A stretch of 64,000 nt of DNA from Flavobacteriaceae bacterium (GCA_018401115.1 JAGYKX010000005.1:1054001-1118000); one strand, 5' to 3'; numbered from the stretch's first letter, positions 1 to 7,709 are shown. Numbers and translations: made by a program. Notes: generated by a model not told the origin, from the letters alone.

Positions 1-873
1 ATTCTTTATTACGAATTAATTGCCAACGACAATCAACTGGAGGTCATTCAACAAACCATAACTAAACAGGAAGAAGCCCTTGAGGTCGTTAAAGCTCGGA
101 AAGAGGTTGGTCAAGCGAATGAGCTGGAGGTGCAACAGTTTCAGGCTCAACTATATGATTTGAAATCGCGGGAGCAAGAAACGCTGCAAGAAATAAAACT
201 ACTTGAAAACAGCATTAATTTCTTGTTAGGCAGGTTTCCTCAACCGATAGAAAGAAATCGAGAAAATCTATTTGAGCAAATGCCGGAAACCCTGCGTGCA
301 GGAATACCCTCACAGTTGTTGGCAAACAGACCCGATATTAGAGAGGCAGAGCTGCTCTTGCAAGCAAGTAAGTTTGACGTAATCAGTGCTAAAGCAGAGT
401 TTTATCCCAGTTTTAATATTAATGCAGGTGTTGGTTTTAAAGCTTTTAATCCGGAGTTTCTGTTTATATCACCTGAGTCTATTGCCTATTCTGCGGTTGG
501 TAGCCTGATAGCTCCATTAATTAATAGAAAAGCTATTAAGGCTGAGTTTAATTCAGCAAAAGCAAATCAATTGGAAGCCATGTATAATTACCAAAAAACG
601 ATTCTAACGGGCTATGTTGAAGTGGCCAATGAGCTATCCAATATCGAATATTTACAAGAAATCAACAGCCTCAAGCAACAACAAATAGAAGTATTGATAC
701 AATCAGTGGAAACATCTAGCGATTTGTACAGATATGGTCGAGCTACCTATTTAGAAGTTTTGTTGGCACAACAAAATTCTCTAGAAACACAATTGGAACT
801 TATTAGTACCACAAAACGCCAACGTATTGCCACAGTTAATATTTACAAAGCATTGGGGGGCGGTTGGAGATAA
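1..873 (+). CDS. TolC/NodT-family outer membrane efflux protein, 3' part only
   Basis: The reading frame is open from the first base, so the gene begins upstream of the window; about 290 C-terminal residues are present, ending at TAA 871-873. The family forms the outer membrane channel of tripartite RND or ABC efflux pumps. The conserved OEP block is visible (LLANRPDIREAE followed by AKAEFYPSFNI), as are long helical heptad-rich stretches typical of the periplasmic tunnel and the repeated half-motif near YGRATYLEVLLAQ. An inner membrane pump and HlyD-type adaptor would be expected upstream, outside the window. No gene follows closely on the same strand; the cassette array starts about 600 bases later. 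Confidence 0.9.
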   Translation: MLYYELIANDNQLEVIQQTITKQEEALEVVKARKEVGQANELEVQQFQAQLYDLKSREQETLQEIKLLENSINFLLGRFPQPIERNRENLFEQMPETLRAGIPSQLLANRPDIREAELLLQASKFDVISAKAEFYPSFNINAGVGFKAFNPEFLFISPESIAYSAVGSLIAPLINRKAIKAEFNSAKANQLEAMYNYQKTILTGYVEVANELSNIEYLQEINSLKQQQIEVLIQSVETSSDLYRYGRATYLEVLLAQQNSLETQLELISTTKRQRIATVNIYKALGGGWR

Positions 874-1470
874 CCTATGCTTTCATATTATCAAAACATG
901 AAATAAAGTTATTTCTTAAACGAATTGTTCTTGAAATAATCCGCACACAAGTGTAAGCACATTTACAAACCGCTACAAACTCACCCACACATACCTAAGT
1001 TTGCAAAAGAGCTTCCACCTCTTCCATTCTGACAAAATTGAAAATGTTTACGGTTCACGAACACCTTTAAGAGCATGTTTAAAAATTATATTCTGTATGA
1101 ATCGGGTTTTTCAAAACTTTCAGCATAATTTCTTCAAATTACTTCTTGTTCATTTTTCCTTGATGAAAAACGAACCAAAAAATCAAGAAAATCCAATGCT
1201 TCCACCCACAATACCAGCCCGCCTCCCCGCTGGATTTTCAGGCAAACGCACTTGTTTCTTATTCAAATTCAGATAGTTATAAGAAATTTAAACAAGCTCT
1301 AAGTAAACAAGTATATTAAGTAAGTAATTAGAAAACTCTCGAACTCTTCTGAAAATAAAAAATTCCGCACCCACTCAAATCAAAACCAACAGACAATAAG
1401 ACAACAGAACATTAATATAGAAACTCAAAGTTGACAATGGTTTACAAGAACCATGGATAAGAGCACCAGC
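874..1470. other. Gene-poor stretch before the cassette array
   Basis: About 600 bases without a gene I can support. One 91-codon open frame (1001-1276) starts on a non-ATG codon, has no family resemblance and a low-complexity composition, so I do not call it. The stretch could be a decayed cassette, because it ends at the first attC-like site, but no matching cassette start (reverse complement of the arm GCTGCCAAC) is visible here. Confidence 0.5.
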
Positions 1471-1535
1471 TGCCAACAATGTATAAGCGATAATTGCTCG
1501 TAACCTCGCAACTACGCTTATACCAACCGTTGTGC
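1471..1535 (+). repeat. attC-like imperfect inverted repeat, site 1
   Basis: Short site. The left arm CAACAATGTATAAGCG (from 1474) pairs with the right arm CGCTTATACCAACCGTTG (to 1532); ATAAGCG/CGCTTAT and TTGC/GCAA match. The right end GTTG 1529-1532 is the start of the next cassette, so I place the recombination boundary here. Confidence 0.6.
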
Positions 1536-1567
1536 GGCAGCTAAAGTCTCGTTCATCAATTTTAATT

Positions 1568-1599
1568 GTTTCTATATTTAGAAACTTTTACTATCTTTG
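1568..1599 (+). promoter_or_regulatory. higBA promoter with palindromic operator (copy 1)
   Basis: A perfect palindrome, GTTTCTATATTTAGAAAC (1568-1585, arms GTTTCTA/TAGAAAC), sits just upstream of a Bacteroidetes -7 element TATCTTTG (1592-1599). The toxin ATG follows at 1622. HigA-type HTH antitoxins typically bind such palindromes to autorepress; that this one is the HigA site is inference from position. Confidence 0.6.
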
Positions 1600-1621
1600 C
1601 TAAGTTAAATAAGGACAACGT

Positions 1622-1959
1622 ATGAGGTACTTCGAGACAAAATTTTTAGACGATGCAAAGAAGTTTTTAAAGACCCTTCAGCCTAAAACTGCCAAAAAAG
1701 TATTTTACAACATTGACCTTGCTGAACAGACAAATGACCAAAAATTTTTAAGAAACTCAAAAATGACATTTGGGAGTTTCGGACAAAATACGCAGGACTT
1801 CAAATACGACTTCTTGCATTTTGGGACAAGACCGACAATAAAGAAACTTTGGTAATAGCAACCCACGGTTTTATAAAAAAGGTTGACAAAGTTCCGACAA
1901 AAGAGATTGACCGCACAGTAAGATTAAAGGATAAATATTTTGAACATAAAATTAAATGA
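1622..1959 (+). pseudogene. higB: HigB-type toxin (phage Gp49-like, RelE superfamily), frameshifted copy
   Basis: Identical in protein to the 112-residue toxin at 6091-6429 up to residue 39. There one C is missing (AAATGACCAAAAA here, AAATGACCCAAAAA in the other copy), which shifts the frame and stops translation at 1853-1855. The remaining sequence to TGA 1957-1959 still encodes the normal C-terminus in the shifted frame. The family (PF05973) consists of ribosome-dependent mRNA interferases. Either one-base decay in a redundant copy or a sequencing error would explain it. The ATG at 1622 is preceded by AAGGACAACGT. Confidence 0.8.
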
Positions 1960-1960
1960 T

Positions 1961-2287
1961 ATGGCAACTAAAGAAATGAAAACATCAACGCTTGCCGAAA
2001 TGAAGGATGAATTCATCGGGAAGGTTGGCACCCAAGAAAGAGACGAATACGAATACGAACTCCGAATGGAAGTCTTGGGCAGAATGATAAAAGCAGCACG
2101 TAAAGAAAGACATTTAACTCAAGAAGATTTGGGCAAGCTCATTGGTGTTAGGAAAGCTCAAATTTCAAAGCTTGAGAGCAGTGCTAATAGTGCTACAATT
2201 GACACAATAATAAAAGTTTTCAAAGCATTAAAGGCTGAGATTAATTTTAACGTAAAGTTAGAAGACGACTTTGTTAAACTCGCCTGA
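1961..2287 (+). CDS. higA: HigA-type XRE antitoxin (copy 1)
   Basis: 108 residues from ATG 1961, one base after the toxin stop (TGATATGG), so translation is probably coupled. An upstream in-frame TTG at 1940 is possible but lies inside the toxin gene. The C-terminal half holds a clear helix-turn-helix of the XRE family (HLTQEDLGKLIGVRKAQISK, then LES...ATIDTIIKVFKAL). The N-terminal about 50 residues would wrap the toxin. Same protein as 6431-6757. It neutralises HigB and should repress the operon through the palindrome at 1568-1585. Confidence 0.9.
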   Translation: MATKEMKTSTLAEMKDEFIGKVGTQERDEYEYELRMEVLGRMIKAARKERHLTQEDLGKLIGVRKAQISKLESSANSATIDTIIKVFKALKAEINFNVKLEDDFVKLA

Positions 2288-2303
2288 TTGAGAAAAAAGC
2301 CGA

Positions 2304-2500
2304 CCGCACAACACGGTATATAGCAAATAGGGCGTTAGGTGGTTTATGAAAGTCCAGTGCTATTAACAAACACCGCCAAATCGTTGATTTGGCATTTAAG
2401 AATGAATAAATTAAAAACAAAATACAACTCTTTGGCTCTGTGCAAACTTGAAAGTTCAGTACTTTCTACTGCCATACTTGCCATATACTAATCGTTGTGT
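2304..2500 (+). repeat. attC-like imperfect inverted repeat, site 2
   Basis: The left arm CCGCACAAC (2304-2312) followed by GTATATAGCAAATAGG pairs with the right arm CTTGCCATATAC ... GTTG (2479-2497). The first nine bases are the exact reverse complement of the cassette 1 start GTTGTGCGG. The loop of about 130 bases contains a second small palindrome CCAAATCGTTGATTTGG. Confidence 0.65.
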
Positions 2501-2520
2501 TTCATTAAGAATAACAAAAT

Positions 2521-2850
2521 ATGAGTGATATAAAGGAAATAACAGAAGCTCTGATTATATTCAGAAACGAACGAGACTGGGAACAATTTCACAACCCGAA
2601 AGACCTTGCTGTCGCTCTGAATATTGAGGCAGGTGAGCTCTTAGAAAATTTCTTATGGAAGTCACATGAAGATGCGGATAGAGAAAAAGTCAAGGAGGAG
2701 TTAGCTGATGTTCTAGCCTACTCACTTCTTTTAGCTGAAAAATATGGATTTGATGTAAAAGAAATTCTTTTAAACAAAATAAAGAAGAATGGAGAAAAAT
2801 ATCCAATTGAAAAGGCTAAAGGAACTGCAAAAAAGTACAATGAATTATGA
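2521..2850 (+). CDS. MazG-like nucleotide pyrophosphohydrolase
   Basis: 109 residues, all-alpha NTP pyrophosphohydrolase of the MazG-like / RS21-C6 type. The metal-binding EXXE...EXXD pattern is visible: EAGELLE around residues 38-44 and EELADVLAY around 60-68. Such enzymes hydrolyse (d)NTPs to the monophosphate and PPi. The gene starts only 27 bases after the cassette boundary and overlaps the next gene by four bases (ATGA, 2847-2850), so the two form one translationally coupled unit. In a TA/defence-rich array a role in nucleotide control during phage infection is plausible but is inference. Confidence 0.85.
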   Translation: MSDIKEITEALIIFRNERDWEQFHNPKDLAVALNIEAGELLENFLWKSHEDADREKVKEELADVLAYSLLLAEKYGFDVKEILLNKIKKNGEKYPIEKAKGTAKKYNEL

Positions 2851-5048
2851 TTCCATCCTTTGAATTGTCTATTGAGGTTTCAGAGCCATACGATTTTAAC
2901 AAAAGTGCAATAGAAACTATAAATAAGAATCAATGGGTTAAGAACCAGTGGCCATTGGTATATTTTATTCAAAATGAATCAAAACGAGTAGCATATGTAG
3001 GAGAGTCGACAAACTTCTCTAACAGAATTAAAAACCACTTAGCTAATCCCAAAAAGGAGAAAGCTTTCAACAAGATATCAATAATAGGCTCAGATAAGTT
3101 TAATAAATCTGCCACCCTAGACATTGAGTCGAAATTAATACAATACATATCGTCAGAAGGCACTTATGAATTACAGAACGGTAATCACGGCTTAATCAAT
3201 CATAATTATTATCAACAAGATCTTTATAAGGGCTTGTTTAAAGATATATGGACTAAACTCATTCAAAAGAAAATAGTCAGTAAATCATTGGAAGAGATTG
3301 AAAATTCTGAACTATTTAAATACTCTCCATTCAAATCACTAAATGAAGATCAATACAATTCTGTTCTTGAAATAATCGAATGTTTTACCCAAGAAAAATC
3401 GAATAAAATATTTATTAAAGGTAGTGCTGGAACTGGAAAAACTATCCTTGCCACATACTTAATCAAACTGCTAAATTCTGATGTCTTGGACACAACTAGT
3501 GATGATATTACTGACAATGAAATTCAAGAAATACAATTAATCCAAGCATTTCAAAATAAGTATCCAAATGCGGAAATAGGATTTGTAGTTGCAATGAGTT
3601 CTCTTAGGAAAACATTGCAGACCGTTTTCTCAAAAACACCAGGTTTAAAAAAATCAATGGTGATAAGTCCAACCGAAACTTTTAAAAAAGAGTATGATTT
3701 GCTCATAGTAGATGAAGCTCATCGTTTAAGACAGTACAAAAATATAAGTTGGAGAGGTGCCTTTAAAAAATGTAACCAAAAGCTAGGCTTAGATGACTCA
3801 GGCACTGAATTAGATTGGATAATTGCCAATAGTAAAAATCAGATATTTTTTTACGACTCAGCGCAATCTGTGAAACCATCAGATATTGACCAATCACGAT
3901 TTGATCAGTTAATCTCGGCAAAAGACTCAGTTACAATTGAACTAAAGTCACAAATGCGAGCACAAGGGGGGAATGATTATATAACATTTGTTGATGACCT
4001 TTTGAATATAAAACGCGACAAAAAACAATTCTTCTCTCCAGAGAATTACGATTTATTAATTTTTGATTCTTTACAAGATTTATATTCTGAACTTAAAGTC
4101 AAAGAAAATGAGTTTGGACTATGCAGACTTGTAGCTGGTTTCGCTTGGCCTTGGGTTTCTGATGTAAGAGGCTCTACACCTGACGCAATAGATATCAAAA
4201 TTGATGGATTGGAGTTTCAATGGAATAGAACTCCTGAAGATTGGGTAAATTCTCCAAATGCCATTAATGAAGTGGGAAGTATTCACACTACACAAGGTTA
4301 TGATTTAAACTATACAGGAGTAATATTCGGAGAAGAAATAACTTACAATAAAGACACTAAAGGAATAGAAATAATAAAAGAAAAGTATTTCGATAAATAT
4401 GGCAAACAACAAGCTACTGATGAAGATTTAAAAGCATACATTATAAACATTTACAAAACCTTAATGTATCGTGCCATTAAAGGTTCATTCATATACGCAT
4501 GTGATAAAAACCTTCGCGAATATTTTAAAGAACATATCCCAACATTTAAAAAGAAAGGCACTTTAAGAGTTTTAAATTTCGAAGATGTTAAACCTTATGT
4601 AAATTCTGTACCACTTGTAGATATTTATGCTGCTGCAGGAAATTTCAGTGAAGAACAAATTTCAAACGAAGACTTTGAATGGATTGAACTCCCAATGAAT
4701 ATATCAGCAAAGGAAGGATACTTTGTCTGTCAGATAATTGGAGAATCTATGAATAAGAAAATTCAGAATGGGTCTTATTGTTTATTTAAAAAAGACTCTG
4801 GAGGAACGAGAGAAGGAAAGATTGTTTTAGTTGAACACTATAATATTCAAGATTCGAACTTTGGAGCAGGATATACTGTGAAGACATATCACAGTAAAAA
4901 AACCATGACGGATGAAAGTTGGTCACATAAATCCATTGTATTAAAACCTGCATCATTTGATTCTAGGTTTAAAGAGATAGTGCTTGAAGGAGAAGATATT
5001 TCCTCTTTAAAAGTTATAGGTGAATTTGTGACAACACTAGATATATGA
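2847..5048 (+). CDS. GIY-YIG nuclease / DUF2075 helicase-like / S24 peptidase-like fusion protein
   Basis: 733 residues with three parts. Residues about 36-115: GIY-YIG nuclease (PLVYFI, then VAYVGES and NRIKNHL). Residues about 160-580: DUF2075 P-loop NTPase, with Walker A GSAGTGKT at 192-199, Walker B LLIVDEAH with D289-H292, and a late motif SIHTTQGYDL like the Q/GxT motif of SF1 helicases. Residues about 620-690: LexA/S24-like domain with a candidate Ser634 (IIGESMN) and Lys679 (YTVK). Upstream partner: MazG-like gene with a four-base overlap. A nuclease, a helicase-type motor and a signal-peptidase-like sensor in one chain fit an antiphage effector; that function is inference. The domains are clear, but substrate and trigger are unknown. 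Confidence 0.85.
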   Translation: MIPSFELSIEVSEPYDFNKSAIETINKNQWVKNQWPLVYFIQNESKRVAYVGESTNFSNRIKNHLANPKKEKAFNKISIIGSDKFNKSATLDIESKLIQYISSEGTYELQNGNHGLINHNYYQQDLYKGLFKDIWTKLIQKKIVSKSLEEIENSELFKYSPFKSLNEDQYNSVLEIIECFTQEKSNKIFIKGSAGTGKTILATYLIKLLNSDVLDTTSDDITDNEIQEIQLIQAFQNKYPNAEIGFVVAMSSLRKTLQTVFSKTPGLKKSMVISPTETFKKEYDLLIVDEAHRLRQYKNISWRGAFKKCNQKLGLDDSGTELDWIIANSKNQIFFYDSAQSVKPSDIDQSRFDQLISAKDSVTIELKSQMRAQGGNDYITFVDDLLNIKRDKKQFFSPENYDLLIFDSLQDLYSELKVKENEFGLCRLVAGFAWPWVSDVRGSTPDAIDIKIDGLEFQWNRTPEDWVNSPNAINEVGSIHTTQGYDLNYTGVIFGEEITYNKDTKGIEIIKEKYFDKYGKQQATDEDLKAYIINIYKTLMYRAIKGSFIYACDKNLREYFKEHIPTFKKKGTLRVLNFEDVKPYVNSVPLVDIYAAAGNFSEEQISNEDFEWIELPMNISAKEGYFVCQIIGESMNKKIQNGSYCLFKKDSGGTREGKIVLVEHYNIQDSNFGAGYTVKTYHSKKTMTDESWSHKSIVLKPASFDSRFKEIVLEGEDISSLKVIGEFVTTLDI

Positions 5049-5060
5049 AAAAAATAAAAC

Positions 5061-5124
5061 GAAAACACAACAACACCTATACGCAATACCCTTCGGGATA
5101 CTGCGCATAGCCAAACCGTTACCC
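5061..5124 (+). repeat. attC-like imperfect inverted repeat, site 3
   Basis: Short hairpin type: CAACACCTATACGCAATACCC (5071 on) pairs with GGGATACTGCGCATAG and ends CCAAACCGTTACCC (GTTA at 5118). The arm GAAAACACAAC (5061-5071) is the complement, with one bulged A, of the cassette 2 start GTTGTGTTTC. It begins about ten bases after the stop codon of the helicase gene. Confidence 0.65.
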
Positions 5125-5140
5125 TTCATTGAAATAAAGC

Positions 5141-5180
5141 AATAACCGTTCGTTATTAGAGAACTTTTTCTGTATATTTG
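5141..5180 (+). promoter_or_regulatory. Promoter with palindromic operator for the higB/higA pair at 5186-5864
   Basis: The palindrome AATAACCGTTCGTTATT (5141-5157; arms AATAAC/GTTATT) lies about 15 bases upstream of a perfect -7 element TATATTTG (5173-5180). The ATG at 5186 is only five bases after the -7 element, so the transcript probably has almost no leader. The operator would overlap the -33 region, which suits repression by the antitoxin (inference). Confidence 0.6.
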
Positions 5181-5185
5181 AACGA

Positions 5186-5482
5186 ATGAAACGAATAATT
5201 GCAAAAAGTACACTTCGGGAATTTTGGGAGAAACACACTGATTCTGAACAATATTTAAAGACTTGGTATGACACAGCGAAAAGTGCCAAATGGTTTTCTC
5301 CAAATGACGTAAAGCAAACTTACATCAACGCAAGTATTCTGAAAGATAGTCGTGTAGTTTTTAACATTAAAGGAAATTCTTATCGACTTATTGTAAAGTT
5401 CAATTACGAAAAGCAGTGGGCATTTATTCGATTTATCGGAACACACGCTGAATATGATAAAATTAATGCTGATACAATTTAA
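5186..5482 (+). CDS. higB: HigB-family toxin (PF09907 type)
   Basis: 98 residues. The family core is clear: STLREFWEKH near the start, NASILKDSRVVFNIKGN in the middle and the signature FIRFIGTHAEYDKI at the end. These proteins are translation-dependent mRNA interferases of the RelE fold, unrelated in sequence to the Gp49-like HigB at 6091. The antitoxin follows after a 13-base gap. About two thirds of positions look the same as in the toxin at 7043-7336, so the two cassettes carry paralogous or independently acquired modules. Confidence 0.9.
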   Translation: MKRIIAKSTLREFWEKHTDSEQYLKTWYDTAKSAKWFSPNDVKQTYINASILKDSRVVFNIKGNSYRLIVKFNYEKQWAFIRFIGTHAEYDKINADTI

Positions 5483-5495
5483 AAAAGTAGATATT

Positions 5496-5864
5496 ATGAG
5501 ATTAAAGCTAATTAAAAATGAAAAAGATTATCAAAATGCGCTTGAGCGTTTGGAAGTGATTTTTGATGCATCAATTGACACAAGAGAAGGTGACGAAGCG
5601 GAAATACTTTCACTTCTCATTGAGAATTACGAAAACGAACATTATCCGATTGATCCACCAGACCCAATCGAAGCGATTAAAATACGCATGGAAGAATTAA
5701 ATATGCGACAAAAAGACTTGGTTGGAATAATCGGTGGAAAAAGCCGAGTATCGGAAATACTTAACCGAAAAAAAAGATTGACCGTAGATATGATACGCGA
5801 ACTTGAAAGATCTCTTCAGATTTCAGCTTCTGTTTTGGTTAATAATTATCAACTATTGAAATAA
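5496..5864 (+). CDS. higA: HigA-type antitoxin with XRE HTH
   Basis: 122 residues from ATG 5496; an in-frame upstream ATG at 5454 would overlap the toxin and lacks family support. The N-terminus LIKNEKDYQNALERLEVIFD and the block GDEAEILSLLIENYE are typical of the COG5499 antitoxins paired with PF09907 toxins. A helix-turn-helix follows (MRQKDLVGIIGGKSRVSEIL, then RLTVDMIREL). It should bind the toxin with its N-terminal part and the palindrome at 5141-5157 with its HTH (inference). Confidence 0.9.
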   Translation: MRLKLIKNEKDYQNALERLEVIFDASIDTREGDEAEILSLLIENYENEHYPIDPPDPIEAIKIRMEELNMRQKDLVGIIGGKSRVSEILNRKKRLTVDMIRELERSLQISASVLVNNYQLLK

Positions 5865-5869
5865 TAACA

Positions 5870-6004
5870 AAGGGTAACAGCACCTAAGAAAACATGGGGC
5901 GGGCGGTGGTTTGTACAAGGTTCGTTCTTCGTGGCTACTTTTGTCATAGGCGGACAGCTAATCGCCCTGAAATCCGCTACTGCTCTTATACTTGACCGTT
6001 GTGC
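5870..6004 (+). repeat. attC-like imperfect inverted repeat, site 4
   Basis: Begins AAGGGTAAC (5870-5878), the exact reverse complement of the cassette 3 start GTTACCCTT at 5118, and ends ACCGTTG (5998-6001). Internal pairing is weaker than in the other sites: TAAGA with TCTTA, GGGCG with CGCCC, GCGG with CCGC. The assignment rests mainly on the end complementarity and on the cassette 4 start. Confidence 0.5.
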
Positions 6005-6036
6005 GGCAGCTAAAGTCTCGTTCATCAATTTTAATT

Positions 6037-6068
6037 GTTTCTATATTTAGAAACTTTTACTATCTTTG
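6037..6068 (+). promoter_or_regulatory. higBA promoter with palindromic operator (copy 2)
   Basis: Same palindrome GTTTCTATATTTAGAAAC (6037-6054) and -7 element TATCTTTG (6061-6068) as in copy 1; toxin ATG at 6091. Confidence 0.6.
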
Positions 6069-6090
6069 CTAGGTTAAATAAGGACAACGT

Positions 6091-6429
6091 ATGAGGTACT
6101 TCGAGACAAAATTTTTAGACGATGCAAAGAAGTTTTTAAAGACTCTTCAGCCTAAAACTGCCAAAAAAGTATTTTACAACATTGACCTTGCTGAACAGAC
6201 AAATGACCCAAAAATTTTTAAGAAACTCAAAAATGACATTTGGGAGTTTCGGACAAAATACGCAGGACTTCAAATACGACTTCTTGCATTTTGGGACAAG
6301 ACCGACAATAAAGAAACTTTGGTAATAGCAACCCACGGTTTTATAAAAAAGGTTGACAAAGTTCCGACAAAAGAGATTGACCGCGCAGTAAGATTAAAGG
6401 ATAAATATTTTGAACATAAAATTAAATGA
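6091..6429 (+). CDS. higB: HigB-type toxin (phage Gp49-like, RelE superfamily), intact copy
   Basis: 112 residues. The fold markers of PF05973 are present: FLKTLQPKTAKKVFYNI at the start, WEFRTKYAGLQIRLLAFWD in the centre and VIATHGFIKKVDKVPTKEID at the end. The family cleaves mRNA on the ribosome. The stop TGA (6427-6429) is separated by one base from the antitoxin ATG. Toxin-first order is the usual HigBA arrangement. The promoter and operator lie at 6037-6068. Confidence 0.92.
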   Translation: MRYFETKFLDDAKKFLKTLQPKTAKKVFYNIDLAEQTNDPKIFKKLKNDIWEFRTKYAGLQIRLLAFWDKTDNKETLVIATHGFIKKVDKVPTKEIDRAVRLKDKYFEHKIK

Positions 6430-6430
6430 T

Positions 6431-6757
6431 ATGGCAACTAAAGAAATGAAAACATCAACGCTTGCCGAAATGAAGGATGAATTCATCGGGAAGGTTGGCA
6501 CCCAAGAAAGAGACGAATACGAATACGAACTCCGAATGGAAGTCTTGGGCAGAATGATAAAAGCAGCACGTAAAGAAAGACATTTAACACAAGAAGATTT
6601 GGGCAAGCTCATTGGTGTTAGGAAAGCTCAAATTTCAAAGCTTGAGAGCAGTGCTAATAGTGCTACAATTGACACAATAATAAAAGTTTTCAAAGCATTA
6701 AAGGCTGAGATTAATTTTAACGTAAAGTTAGAAGACGACTTTGTTAAACTCGCCTGA
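6431..6757 (+). CDS. higA: HigA-type XRE antitoxin (copy 2)
   Basis: 108 residues, the same protein as 1961-2287. The XRE helix-turn-helix covers about residues 50-100. The ATG at 6431 is chosen over the in-frame TTG at 6410, because it abuts the toxin stop and gives the usual length. With the intact toxin upstream this is the functional pair; the first copy can supply antitoxin in trans. Confidence 0.92.
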   Translation: MATKEMKTSTLAEMKDEFIGKVGTQERDEYEYELRMEVLGRMIKAARKERHLTQEDLGKLIGVRKAQISKLESSANSATIDTIIKVFKALKAEINFNVKLEDDFVKLA

Positions 6758-6773
6758 TTGAGAAAAAAGCCGA

Positions 6774-6970
6774 CCGCACAACACGGTATATAGCAAATAG
6801 GGCGTTAGGTGGTTTATGAAAGTCAAGTGCTATTAACAAACACCGCCAAATCGTTGATTTGGCATTTAAGAATGAATAAATTAAAAACAAAATACAACGC
6901 TTTGGCTCAGTACAAACTCGAAAGTTCAGTGCTTTTTACTGCCCTACTTGCCATATACTAAACGTTGGCA
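6774..6970 (+). repeat. attC-like imperfect inverted repeat, site 5
   Basis: Counterpart of site 2 at the end of the second HigBA cassette. Arm CCGCACAAC (6774-6782) then GTATATAGCAAATAGGGC; the other arm is GCCCTACTTGCCATATAC, then GTTG 6964-6967. Here the right arm reads GCCCTACTTG and pairs better than in site 2. Confidence 0.65.
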
Positions 6971-6990
6971 TTAATACTGAAAAAACGAAT

Positions 6991-7025
6991 AGTTACCGTA
7001 ATGGTAACTTTTTTGATTATATTTG
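6991..7025 (+). promoter_or_regulatory. Promoter with palindromic operator for the higB/higA pair at 7043-7694
   Basis: A perfect inverted repeat AGTTACCGTAATGGTAACT (6991-7009; 7-base arms around GTAAT) stands just before a -7 element TATATTTG (7018-7025). The layout copies that of the pair at 5186, but with a different operator sequence, as expected if each antitoxin reads its own site. Confidence 0.6.
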
Positions 7026-7042
7026 CATCAAAGAAATTTGAA

Positions 7043-7336
7043 TTGAAAATATTTTCGAGAGGAACATTACGAGATTTTTGGGAAAAAAACGGTGATTGTG
7101 AATTGCAACTTAAAACTTGGTATCGTGAAACCGAGAAATCAAATTGGAAAACGATTAACGAATTAAAATCTGAATACCCAAATGCAAGTATTTTAAAAGA
7201 TAATCGAATTGTATTCAACATCAAAGGTAATGACTATCGACTGATTGTAAAATTCAACTTTGAATATCAACTTGCTTGGATTCGATTCATTGGAACACAC
7301 GCTGAATACGATAAAATTAACGCAAACAAGATTTAA
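7043..7336 (+). CDS. higB: HigB-family toxin (PF09907 type), second module
   Basis: 97 residues if started at TTG 7043, which gives the N-terminus (M)KIFSRGTLRDFWEKN that aligns with the toxin at 5186. The frame is open further upstream (TTG 6965, ATG 7001), but those starts would lie in the cassette boundary and operator. The signature NASILKDNRIVFNIKGN and WIRFIGTHAEYDKINA are present. The stop TAA (7334-7336) is followed one base later by the antitoxin ATG. Confidence 0.88.
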   Translation: MKIFSRGTLRDFWEKNGDCELQLKTWYRETEKSNWKTINELKSEYPNASILKDNRIVFNIKGNDYRLIVKFNFEYQLAWIRFIGTHAEYDKINANKI

Positions 7337-7337
7337 A

Positions 7338-7694
7338 ATGGAAATAAAACCTATAAGAAGCGAAGCTGACTACAAAAATGCCCTTGAGCGTTTGGAAGTG
7401 ATTTTTGATGCAAAACGTGGAACAAAAGAAGGCGATGAACTCGAAATTTTATCGATTTTGATAGATAATTATGAAAGTGAAAACTTCCCAATCGAAATGC
7501 CAGATCCTATATCAGCAATTAATTTTAGAATGGAACAAATGGGTCTGAAACAAAAAGACTTGGTGGAAATGATTGGCTTTAAAAGTCGAGTAAGTGAAAT
7601 AATGAATAAAAAGCGAAAATTGACTTTGGATATGATTCGAAAATTAAACACTAGTTTAAAAATTCCTACTGAAGTTTTAATTCAGGATTACTAA
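7338..7694 (+). CDS. higA: HigA-type antitoxin with XRE HTH, second module
   Basis: 118 residues from ATG 7338, directly after the toxin stop. It has the same architecture as 5496-5864: ADYKNALERLEVIFDAKRG at the start, GDELEILSILIDNYE, then the HTH LKQKDLVEMIGFKSRVSEIM and KLTLDMIRKLNTSL. The longer frame from 7260 overlaps the toxin and is not used. Confidence 0.9.
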   Translation: MEIKPIRSEADYKNALERLEVIFDAKRGTKEGDELEILSILIDNYESENFPIEMPDPISAINFRMEQMGLKQKDLVEMIGFKSRVSEIMNKKRKLTLDMIRKLNTSLKIPTEVLIQDY

Positions 7695-7709
7695 CAAACG
7701 TACTGAAAG

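Larger units (their letters stand above)
1529..2493 (+). repeat. Cassette 1: first copy of a duplicated HigBA cassette (965 bp)
   Basis: This segment is nearly identical to 5998-6963, with about a dozen substitutions and one missing base. The identity starts exactly at GTTG 1529 and stops at the next GTTG, so the duplication respects the predicted cassette boundaries at both ends. It carries a HigB-type toxin (frameshifted here), its HigA antitoxin, promoter and terminal inverted repeat. Confidence 0.85.
5998..6963 (+). repeat. Cassette 4: second copy of the HigBA cassette (966 bp)
   Basis: Nearly identical to 1529-2493, starting at GTTG 5998 and ending just before GTTG 6964. This copy has the extra C that keeps the toxin frame intact. 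The next cassettes on either side differ, so this is a whole-cassette duplication and not a larger tandem repeat. Confidence 0.85.

Noticed and set aside
1001-1276. 91-codon open frame before the array
   Set aside because: No ATG start, no family resemblance, low-complexity composition.
4690-5048. S24-like domain as a separate phage repressor gene
   Set aside because: It is in frame with and fused to the helicase-like protein; there is no HTH and no start codon of its own.
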